From positions 1 to 9,078 of the forward strand of contig NVTT01000073.1 of assembly GCA_002401655.1 (NCBI GenBank): 9,078 bases of DNA. The letters run 5' to 3'. Positions 1-5,885 of this stretch are shown here, piece after piece (positions within the stretch are counted from its first letter, which is position 1; every line of letters starts with the position of its first letter). The position numbers and the translations under genes are program-made. Under the pieces are notes generated by a model. It had not been told where the DNA came from. It saw nothing but the letters and a program-made list of their open reading frames with translations, and searched no databases. Source of the DNA: Gammaproteobacteria bacterium. Its GTDB lineage: Bacteria; Pseudomonadota; Gammaproteobacteria; Enterobacterales; Kangiellaceae.

Positions 1-89
1 GTGGCGGTAAGCGGCTAGCCTTCTCAGAGGGCTAGCTCAATACACCCTTATAGGGTGCAATCAAAACCACGTTCTTAGAACGTGGATAT
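1..89 (-). mobile_element. Probable IS200/IS605-type element end (three stem-loops), partial
   Basis: Three near-perfect hairpins with 3-nt loops sit side by side. The first pairs GCTAGCC (14-20) with GGCTAGC (30-36) and extends inward to a 10-bp stem with one G-T pair. The second pairs CACCCT (43-48) with AGGGTG (52-57). The third pairs CCACGTTC (67-74) with GAACGTGG (78-85). This block begins exactly where the EAL reading frame at 90-464 stops abruptly, which suggests an insertion boundary near 86-92. Subterminal hairpins recognised by a Y1 transposase are typical of IS200/IS605 elements, and those elements make no target duplication. No transposase is visible because the window begins here. 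The family assignment is inference. A remnant end or another hairpin-rich element is possible. Confidence 0.4.
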
Positions 90-464
90 TTACTTTTTTA
101 ATGCTTGAATGACAATTTCAGTAAAAACATCATCAAAAAAGTCTTTTCCTGACGCATTAAATGAAACCACAATTTCACTATTAATGGCCGTGAGCAATGC
201 TAAATCAATGATGAGATGGTTGAAGACATATAACGTAATATCTCTTATTAAATCCGACTCCTCCGCTATTGGGATAAATTTGAAAGGAGGAATTAACGTT
301 CCATCTGGTTTTTGCCATCGGATTAGCGCTTCCGCACCACAAATATTACCAGTAATCATTGATATTTTTGGCTGATAAAAAAGAACGAACTCTTCATTAT
401 CCATTGCCTGTTTTATATCTTTGATTGTGATTTTTTTATCGGTATTTGACATCAATAAACTCAT
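90..464 (-). pseudogene. EAL-domain (c-di-GMP phosphodiesterase) gene, 3'-truncated
   Basis: The 124-residue product matches only the N-terminal part of an EAL domain. It has FYQPK (29-33), the signature EALIRW (45-50), FIPIAEES (63-70) and the metal-site-like SFNAS (101-105). It then ends at ALKK followed by TAA. A full EAL domain is about 240 residues. The later ELTE-, DDFG-, lysine- and EGVE-type segments that complete the Mg-binding and catalytic site are absent, so the product should not hydrolyse c-di-GMP. The truncation coincides with the hairpin block at 1-85, which probably supplied the stop codon. An in-frame TAG lies directly upstream of the ATG at 462-464, so the N-terminus is short. 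Met5 (450-452) is an alternative start, and neither start has a clear ribosome binding site. The gene is probably non-functional, although a short peptide could still be made. Confidence 0.8.
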
Positions 465-522
465 CTAGATGATTTGTTGAGTGTGAGAACTCTTAAAAGA
501 GTTAACTTCCTTTCATCTATTA

Positions 523-550
523 AATGTAGCCTACAGCATTGATAAGTCAA
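523..550 (-). promoter_or_regulatory. Candidate sigma70 promoter for the EAL remnant
   Basis: Reading the minus strand, TTGACT (545-550) matches five of six bases of the -35 consensus. It is followed after 16 bp by TACATT (523-528), which matches four of six bases of the -10. Transcription would start near 515, about 50 bases before the EAL ATG. This rests on pattern matching alone. Confidence 0.35.
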
Positions 551-661
551 TAGGTTACTGACTATTTAAGGGCCTTGGATATAGATCTGCTGACTATAAA
601 ATATACTGGTTCAGTCTTTGTTCAGTCAGTTTTTGTTTAAATAACGACATTGTTTGCAAGT

Positions 662-690
662 TTGTTCGTTATAAGAATAGATAATAAAAT
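662..690 (+). promoter_or_regulatory. Candidate promoter for the exported-protein gene
   Basis: A good -10 hexamer TAAAAT (685-690) lies 17 bp downstream of a weak -35 TTGTTC (662-667). Transcription would begin about 40 bases before the ATG at 739. The -35 is poor, and the stretch is AT-rich enough for chance matches, so confidence is low. Confidence 0.28.
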
Positions 691-738
691 TTAAACAAAA
701 ATAAATGTTACGAATTTAAAGTAATACGAGGAATTGAC

Positions 739-1989
739 ATGAAACTGAATTTACTAATAAGCATTCTATTGATTACATTAACAAGTACAGATATTTTTGC
801 TGATGATATTAATAAATTAGAAAGCTACAAAAAATCAATGGTTACCAACGGTGTAAGTGCTTCTAGTTTAAAATTTTCAGAAAAGGAAGTCTTTGTCTTA
901 AGCCGCAATGCTGACGCGTCGATCACTAGACGAGTTAATTTAATTGAAAGTAAATTAATACAAAGGCTAAAAGCTAGTGCTTCAGCACAAAATATTAGCG
1001 CTAAAACTCGACCACAATATCCTCAAAAAGCATCCAACATAGATGGCTTTAGCTTTTACTCTGCCAATGCTTATTTAAATTATGATTTGGATGGTGATGG
1101 TTATTATAGTGACTTTACGATTGAATTTGATGCTGATTACGATGGTGGTTACGCTGATGTTTACGGTGTTCTTTATTATTCAAAAAATGGAGGGCCTTGG
1201 ATTGAGTATTTTGAAACTGACGTGTTTGAAATACACCTAAATGATGCTAGCGATGATTATCAAGTGACGTCTCGTTTAATCACTGATTTTCCAACCAGTG
1301 ATTATGATATCCTGATTGATTTATATGAGTATGGTTTTTCCGGAATTGTTGCGACCATTAGTTCGGATGATACACAAAACTTGTTTGGCCTACCTTTAGA
1401 AGATGAAGCACATGAATTGAATTCTAATGCGAGTCAAATTACTTATGTGGCATCCACAATCAGCCATGATGCTGATGGAGATAACTTTTACACAGATTTA
1501 ACTTTAGAATATGATATCAGCACGGTTTATTCAGGTGATTTAGTTTATGCAGAAGTGATATTAACTAATAGTGATGAGCTTTGGAGTCAGACTTTATTAA
1601 CGGATAACTTTGTTTTAGGTAATCAAACAGAGTTTATTGATTTGATCTTAAATGCAGGTTATCCCGCAGGATGGTACGATGTTCAGATCAATTTAATTAA
1701 TAGTTACACGGGTGAAATTATTGCCAACGCCGCTCAAGATTTTACCTCGCTGGCATCTTTAAAATTAGAGTCGGTAGATAATGATAACCATTACGATACG
1801 CCTTCTGCGAGTGGAGGTAGTGTTAATAACGGTGCTGATTCGTATGAAAATGGTGGCGGTGCGATATCCGGTTACTTTTTATTCTTATTCTTTTTAATTG
1901 GTGTCTATATTAAAAGTATTAGGGACTTTAGTTTAAAAGAACAAAAAAGCAACTCGATAAGTAATGGATCTAATAGCTCTGATAGATAA
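739..1989 (+). CDS. Exported tandem-repeat protein with GlyGly-CTERM-like anchor
   Basis: This 416-residue protein begins with a Sec signal peptide: Lys2, a hydrophobic core at about 4-15, then a likely cut near FA-DD at 20-23. Two related segments follow, at roughly 105-222 and 236-340. Each opens with an acidic loop, DLDGDGYYSDFTIEFD at 116-131 and DADGDNFYTDLTLEYD at 244-259. They suggest a duplicated beta-rich, possibly calcium-binding domain. A Gly/Ser/Asn-rich linker (358-374, ending GGG) leads to a hydrophobic segment (about 378-392) and basic residues. This is the layout of a GlyGly-CTERM sorting signal, which in other bacteria is processed by rhombosortase and linked to type II secretion. 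The tail after the membrane segment is unusually long, about 24 residues. The protein resembles what databases call choice-of-anchor proteins, possibly the H type, but that name is from memory. The start is supported by GAGGAA (728-733), 5 bases before the ATG. Function is unknown. Surface attachment or adhesion is inference. Confidence 0.8.
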   Translation: MKLNLLISILLITLTSTDIFADDINKLESYKKSMVTNGVSASSLKFSEKEVFVLSRNADASITRRVNLIESKLIQRLKASASAQNISAKTRPQYPQKASNIDGFSFYSANAYLNYDLDGDGYYSDFTIEFDADYDGGYADVYGVLYYSKNGGPWIEYFETDVFEIHLNDASDDYQVTSRLITDFPTSDYDILIDLYEYGFSGIVATISSDDTQNLFGLPLEDEAHELNSNASQITYVASTISHDADGDNFYTDLTLEYDISTVYSGDLVYAEVILTNSDELWSQTLLTDNFVLGNQTEFIDLILNAGYPAGWYDVQINLINSYTGEIIANAAQDFTSLASLKLESVDNDNHYDTPSASGGSVNNGADSYENGGGAISGYFLFLFFLIGVYIKSIRDFSLKEQKSNSISNGSNSSDR

Positions 1990-1996
1990 AATCAGG

Positions 1997-2761
1997 TCAA
2001 CAACACGCCAGCTCAAAACTAATGGGCTGGCTTATTGGCGATTTTTTATGGTGCTCATTAAAACGCATAAAATGAATATTAGATCGGTGTTTGCCACAAC
2101 TAAATTCAGGAAAAATACTTCTTGAATCCGTTGTCAGCTTTATTCTTATTAATTGATTCTCAGTTCCTTTCAGATCTAGCATAAAGTTGCCTAAAGGCGC
2201 TGTCTCTGCTGTCCATTTGGTCTTATCTCTAATTAAACGCAATATGACATTGATGCTAGTTTCAACCCCGTTGATATCTGCAATCCATTGATTCAACATT
2301 TCTTGTCTTTCGCTATGATTTTTGTTCATAAATAAAAATAGATCGGGACAGTCAAATTGGCAATTCCCGCCGGGTATACTGCTTCTTTGCTTAACTGAAG
2401 TAATGAACGAATCTTTGCGTACCTTATCGCCAAACTTGCCTTCATAATTTAAAGTCCAATGATGAAGTTGAGTGAGTTGTTTTAAAAAATTATCAAGTTT
2501 ACTGACTTCGACATTGGGGTTTTCTTTAAGCATTTTAAAATATTCAATATATCGAGCAAGCTCTTTAATTAATTCGGCGCGTGAATCTCCCGCCTCCAAC
2601 ATTTCTAATATTTCGAACAGGTATTTTAATGCATGCAGATGATTTTCTGCATTGAGGGAAAGCGTGTTTGACTTAAAGCTTTTAAACAAAGATTCTAATC
2701 GTAAGAATCGTCTAATATTTTCTTTAAGCGGATATTCAAAAAGTAATATCTCATTGTCCAT
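1997..2761 (-). CDS. zapD: Cell division protein ZapD
   Basis: ZapD is a cytoplasmic factor that binds the FtsZ C-terminus and bundles FtsZ filaments at the division ring. The 254-residue product is close to the usual length of about 247. It aligns along its whole length with E. coli ZapD as I recall it: an N-terminal LFEYPLKENIRRFLRLE (7-23), a helical region with SRAELIKEL (60-68), the central QRSSIPGGNCQFD (125-137), and the invariant C-terminal FELACC (249-254). It follows coaE by 17 bases on the same strand and is probably cotranscribed. The ATG has no strong ribosome binding site, so translation may depend on coupling to coaE. In many gammaproteobacteria yacG follows zapD. Here yacG is absent, and a convergent unrelated gene lies 7 bases away. 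Confidence 0.95.
   Translation of the reverse strand: MDNEILLFEYPLKENIRRFLRLESLFKSFKSNTLSLNAENHLHALKYLFEILEMLEAGDSRAELIKELARYIEYFKMLKENPNVEVSKLDNFLKQLTQLHHWTLNYEGKFGDKVRKDSFITSVKQRSSIPGGNCQFDCPDLFLFMNKNHSERQEMLNQWIADINGVETSINVILRLIRDKTKWTAETAPLGNFMLDLKGTENQLIRIKLTTDSRSIFPEFSCGKHRSNIHFMRFNEHHKKSPISQPISFELACC
2006..2045 (+). terminator. Possible intrinsic terminator inside the zapD 3' end
   Basis: The two convergent genes are separated by only 7 bases, so a terminator for the plus-strand gene must lie within zapD. GCCAGC (2007-2012) pairs with GCTGGC (2026-2031) over a 13-nt loop. A wider alternative pairs CGCCA (2006-2010) with TGGCG (2036-2040) just before a run of six T (2042-2047 region). 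The stems are short, so this is tentative. Confidence 0.3.
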
Positions 2762-2778
2762 ATGGATTCATTTCACTA

Positions 2779-3384
2779 TTAAATCGATTGATAAAATGTA
2801 TGCAGATTGCTAACTTGTTTTTTTACATCTTTTTTAGTTTTATTATTATCAATAACATCATCAGCCAGCGCAAGTTTTTCTTTAAGGCTTGACTGATTGT
2901 TAATGATAGCGAGAGCATCTTCTTTTGAGCGACCATCGCGACTAATAATGCGTTCAATTTGCCGTTCTTGTTCTGTTTTTACTACCAGTATTCTGTCAAT
3001 AAAAGAGCGCAATCGTGAGGGAACCTCAGAACCTTTATCAATCAATAACGGAATATCCAAAATAACATATTGTGATTTAACCTTTGAAAGTTGTTGTTTC
3101 ATTTCTAGGTTAACTAAAGGGTGACTGTATTGATTTAGCCAATTGAGTTGTACTGGATCTGAGAAAACTATCTTGCCTAATGCTTTTCTATTTAGCTCGC
3201 CGTTATTATCAATAATCTTCTTGCCAAAGTGCTCAATAAGAGGAATTAAGTGTTTTGATTTCGCTCTAAATAAGTTTTTCGCAATTTGATCGGCATCGAT
3301 TATTTCAATACCAAGCTCCAAAAAATAGTGACTAACTAAAGATTTTCCACTGGCGATACCGCCTGTTAATCCTATCTTTAGCAT
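2779..3384 (-). CDS. coaE: Dephospho-CoA kinase
   Basis: CoaE phosphorylates the ribose 3'-hydroxyl of dephospho-CoA with ATP, the last step of coenzyme A synthesis, in the cytosol. The 201-residue product carries the P-loop GGIASGKS (8-15) within the family opening MLKIGLTGG. It also has the substrate-site IDADQIA (29-35), VILDIPLLID (107-116), SRDGRSKEDALAIINNQ (148-164) and ADDVIDNN (174-181), all hallmarks of the family. I chose the ATG at 3382-3384 because homologues begin just before this P-loop. An upstream ATG at 3406-3408 would add eight residues (MYFLVCIK) that overlap the end of pilD. With the chosen start only one base separates the pilD stop from the coaE ATG, so translational coupling is likely. 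Linkage to pilD is the standard arrangement. Confidence 0.95.
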   Translation of the reverse strand: MLKIGLTGGIASGKSLVSHYFLELGIEIIDADQIAKNLFRAKSKHLIPLIEHFGKKIIDNNGELNRKALGKIVFSDPVQLNWLNQYSHPLVNLEMKQQLSKVKSQYVILDIPLLIDKGSEVPSRLRSFIDRILVVKTEQERQIERIISRDGRSKEDALAIINNQSSLKEKLALADDVIDNNKTKKDVKKQVSNLHTFYQSI

Positions 3385-3385
3385 T

Positions 3386-4291
3386 TTAATGCAAACCAGA
3401 AAATACAAGATATTGATTAATTAACCAGTCACCCCAAACCCAACTAATCCAACCCGCAACGGCCAAATAAGGGCCAAAAGGGATTTTTGTTTCTTTGCCT
3501 TTTCCCTGTATAAGCAAAAGTAAACCACCCAAAATGGCGCCAACACCAGCGGAAAGAACAATAGTTAGTAAGACTTTTTCCCAGCCCATAAAAGCGCCGA
3601 TAACCGCTAAAAGTTTGAAATCGCCATATCCCATCCCTTCTTTACCCGTGATTATTTTGAATAACCAATACACGCTCCAAAGCGATAGATACCCCACAAT
3701 AGCGCCAATTAACGATGCTTCTAGTGGAATGTAAAGATTAAAATAAGCAACAAAAAGACCGAGCCAAACTAAGGGTAATGTCATGGTGTCGGGCAAAATT
3801 TGATGATCGATGTCGATAAAACTCAAGGCAATAAAGTAAGCCGTTACTATCAAAGCAATCGCTAAAGGCCAACCGAAGAGGAAATTTTGAGCCATAATAG
3901 CAAAACAAATTCCGGTTAAAAGTTCAATAAAGGGATAGCGCAGTGATATAGGTGTTTGACACCCTTTACATTTTCCTCTTAAAAATAAATAACTAATGAT
4001 CGGAATATTTTCTAATCCCGATATTTTGTGATCACATTTTGGGCAAGCAGAGCGGGGTACAACCATGTTAAAGTTTTTAGGCTGTTTATCAAGTGGAGTG
4101 TCAGGCGCTTTAATTGTAAAACCGCGATCACTTAGAATCTCTTTGGCCATTTGTTCCCATTCTCTGAATAACATAATAGGGTAGCGATAAATGACAACGT
4201 TGAGAAAACTACCAACTAATAAACCAAAAATTAAGCAAAAAATAGTTAGAACCATTTGGTTTGTTTCTAATACGTAAAAGAGTATGTCCAC
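3386..4291 (-). CDS. pilD: Prepilin peptidase / N-methyltransferase PilD
   Basis: This inner-membrane aspartic protease cuts the leader from type IV prepilins after the glycine before FTLIE. It then N-methylates the new N-terminal phenylalanine. It usually also serves type II secretion pseudopilins. Numbering from the chosen start, LLVGSFLNVVIYR lies at 24-36. A zinc-binding CPKC (83-86) pairs with CKGC (108-111). The catalytic aspartates are D160 in FIDIDHQILPD and D224 in GYGDFK, 64 residues apart as in Pseudomonas PilD. Several membrane helices follow. The start is uncertain. GTG at 4289-4291 gives 301 residues, has GGA seven bases upstream and matches the family N-terminal length. GTG at 4301-4303 adds four residues but sits directly after an in-frame TAA with no ribosome site. 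ATG at 4253-4255 would give 289 residues. A terminator after pilC means pilD probably has its own promoter. Confidence 0.95.
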   Translation of the reverse strand: MDILFYVLETNQMVLTIFCLIFGLLVGSFLNVVIYRYPIMLFREWEQMAKEILSDRGFTIKAPDTPLDKQPKNFNMVVPRSACPKCDHKISGLENIPIISYLFLRGKCKGCQTPISLRYPFIELLTGICFAIMAQNFLFGWPLAIALIVTAYFIALSFIDIDHQILPDTMTLPLVWLGLFVAYFNLYIPLEASLIGAIVGYLSLWSVYWLFKIITGKEGMGYGDFKLLAVIGAFMGWEKVLLTIVLSAGVGAILGGLLLLIQGKGKETKIPFGPYLAVAGWISWVWGDWLINQYLVFSGLH

Positions 4292-4378
4292 TTTTTTGTC
4301 CACTTAAATTAGCTAATCTACTTAGCCTAGTTTGCACTCGTAATTGGGTTTATCACTTAATTTGGTTTATTGTTGTCA

Positions 4379-4405
4379 TTAGAAAGAATTAGAAACCTTT
4401 AGAAA
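4379..4405. repeat. Three TTAGAAA direct repeats at exact 10-bp spacing
   Basis: TTAGAAA occurs at 4379-4385, 4389-4395 and 4399-4405, three identical heptamers with a strict 10-bp period. They lie between the pilC terminator and the pilD start, where a pilD promoter would be expected. Spacing of one helical turn would place bound proteins on the same DNA face. Simple tandem duplication in AT-rich DNA is the alternative. Confidence 0.7.
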
Positions 4406-4406
4406 C

Positions 4407-4430
4407 AAAAAAGGCTGGATAAACCAGCCT
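4407..4430 (-). terminator. Intrinsic terminator of pilB-pilC
   Basis: AGGCTGG (4412-4418) and CCAGCCT (4424-4430) form a perfect GC-rich 7-bp stem with a 5-base loop. On the minus strand it is followed by a T-run (4407-4412). It lies 22 bases past the pilC stop and should end transcription before pilD. Confidence 0.9.
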
Positions 4431-4452
4431 CAGTCTCTTGATATTCCTTATT

Positions 4453-5724
4453 TTAAACGACTTGACCCATTTGGAATATAGGTAGATACATGGCAATGAT
4501 TAATCCACCAACTAATACACCTAAAACGGCCATGATAATGGGTTCAAGAAGCGAACTTAAACCATCGACCATATCATCTACTTGTTGTTCGTAAATATCA
4601 GCCACTTTGCTAAGCATGGCATCTATAGAGCCTGATTCTTCGCCAATAGCGACCATTTGTACAACCATATTAGGAAAAACGCCGGTAGATTGCATGGCCA
4701 TATTCATTTGCATTCCAGTGGTTACATCATCTCGGATACTATGAATGGCATCTCGATATAACGCATTTCCAGAAGCACCAGCAGCCGAACCAAGTGCTTC
4801 AACTAATGGCACACCTGCGGCAAAGGTTGTAGCAAGGGTTCTGGTAAATCGAGCAATCGCTGCTTTATGCAGTATCTCACCAACTATAGGTGCTTTTAGC
4901 ATGATTTTGTCTTGTCTATCTCGCATCGTTTTAGATTTGGCTAACATGGCTTTATAGGTCATACCAATCGCAATCCCGCCAAACAAAAACATCCACCAAA
5001 ATTCGACCATAAAGTCAGAAAGACCGACAACAAACTGCGTGAAGGCCGGTAGCTCAGCGCCAAAACTGGTAAATATTTCTTCAAATTGTGGAACCACTTT
5101 AATTAACAGTATACTAGTAACAATTGCGGCTATAACAACAACAGCAATTGGGTAGTTAAGCGCCTTTTTAATTTTAGATTTTAACGCTTCACTTTTTTCT
5201 TTATAAATCGCTATTCTATCTAGCATTCCTTCCAGTGAGCCAGATTGTTCACCCGCATCAACCAGATCACAAAATAAATCATCAAAATGTTTAGGATGTT
5301 TCCTAAGTGAATCAGCCATCGTTTGACCTGATTCTATATCTGTTTTAATTCCCAGTAAAAGATCTTGCACGGAGCGTTTCTCATTACCCCGACCAATGAT
5401 GTCAAATGATTGAACTAACGGTACGCCAGCTTTCATCATGGTTGCAATTTGGCGAGAAAATAAGGCGACATCCGCGACTTCGACAGGTTTTCCTTTACCT
5501 CCACCAAATAGTGGTTGAGCGATTTTATTAACTTTTATCGGGCTTATGCCCTGTTTTCTCAATTGGGCTTTAATCACAGCCGAAGTCTCAGCTGTCATTT
5601 CTCCCTTCATTTTTTGCCCTTTTTTATCCGCACCCTCCCACTTAAACTGATGTTGTTTAGGTGCTTTACCGGCCTTAGAATTCTTTCTTAGGGCTCTTTT
5701 TTTTTCTATTGCTTGAACAGCCAT
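4453..5724 (-). CDS. pilC: Type IV pilus inner-membrane platform protein PilC
   Basis: PilC is the polytopic inner-membrane platform on which the pilus assembles. It couples PilB and PilT ATPase rotation to pilin insertion and removal. The 423-residue product has a basic N-terminus, then FKWEGADKKGQKMKGE (27-42). Two homologous T2SSF domains begin near FSRQIATMMKAGVPLVQSFD (89-108) and FTRTLATTFAAGVPLVEAL (293-311). Each contains a conserved acidic element, AGEQSGSLEGML (157-168) and IGEESGSIDAML (360-371). Hydrophobic membrane segments lie at about 193-209, 239-256 and 394-414. The length is slightly above the usual value of about 405 because of the N-terminal extension. The ATG is well supported by AAGGA (minus strand, 5731-5735) seven bases upstream. 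It lies 161 bases after pilB on the same strand and before a strong terminator, so it is the last gene of the pilB-pilC unit. Confidence 0.97.
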   Translation of the reverse strand: MAVQAIEKKRALRKNSKAGKAPKQHQFKWEGADKKGQKMKGEMTAETSAVIKAQLRKQGISPIKVNKIAQPLFGGGKGKPVEVADVALFSRQIATMMKAGVPLVQSFDIIGRGNEKRSVQDLLLGIKTDIESGQTMADSLRKHPKHFDDLFCDLVDAGEQSGSLEGMLDRIAIYKEKSEALKSKIKKALNYPIAVVVIAAIVTSILLIKVVPQFEEIFTSFGAELPAFTQFVVGLSDFMVEFWWMFLFGGIAIGMTYKAMLAKSKTMRDRQDKIMLKAPIVGEILHKAAIARFTRTLATTFAAGVPLVEALGSAAGASGNALYRDAIHSIRDDVTTGMQMNMAMQSTGVFPNMVVQMVAIGEESGSIDAMLSKVADIYEQQVDDMVDGLSSLLEPIIMAVLGVLVGGLIIAMYLPIFQMGQVV

Positions 5725-5770
5725 AATTTTTCCTTGGTCTTACTGTAAATATATGAGCGAATCGAGGAAG

Positions 5771-5862
5771 GTCGGAGTCACCCATCATTAATTTTGTCAA
5801 TTATTCAAATAGTCAGTTCGCAATCAAAATTTGATAATATTCTAGGTTAGCGCGATTCCGAC
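5771..5862. repeat. Long-range inverted repeat in the pilB-pilC spacer
   Basis: GTCGGAGTC (5771-5779) is complementary to GATTCCGAC (5854-5862) over nine pairs, one of them G-T, with 74 bases between. The arms flank most of the 161-base spacer. The spacer holds no gene and no convincing terminator. The paired arms could fold the transcript and affect pilC expression or mRNA stability, but a chance match is possible. Confidence 0.35.
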
Positions 5863-5885
5863 ACCTTTTATATTTTCTTTTAGAA

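Larger units (their letters stand above)
465..738. other. Non-coding spacer between divergent genes
   Basis: No credible gene is seen in this AT-rich stretch. It separates the minus-strand EAL remnant from the plus-strand exported-protein gene, so it should carry both promoters. A dyad AACTCTT-AA-AAGAGTT lies near 488-503. A direct repeat TTCAGTC occurs at 610-616 and 621-627, about one helical turn apart, which could be a regulator site. Nothing else is recognised. Confidence 0.5.

Noticed and set aside
1..85. CRISPR array
   Set aside because: The hairpins differ in sequence and there are no repeated units with unique spacers.
109..375. Plus-strand open frame opposite the EAL gene
   Set aside because: It is antisense to a clear EAL motif-bearing frame and shows no family features or ribosome binding site.
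2897..3124. Plus-strand open frame within coaE
   Set aside because: It is a shadow of the conserved CoaE coding sequence with no recognisable protein features.
2779..3408. Longer CoaE start at 3408 adding MYFLVCIK
   Set aside because: It overlaps the pilD end, and the family begins just before the P-loop at the ATG at 3382-3384.
3495..3734. Plus-strand open frame within pilD
   Set aside because: It lies opposite the catalytic GYGDFK region of PilD, with low-complexity composition and no ribosome site.
4745..4957. Plus-strand open frame within pilC
   Set aside because: It is antisense to the second T2SSF domain and its composition reflects the reverse of PilC codons.
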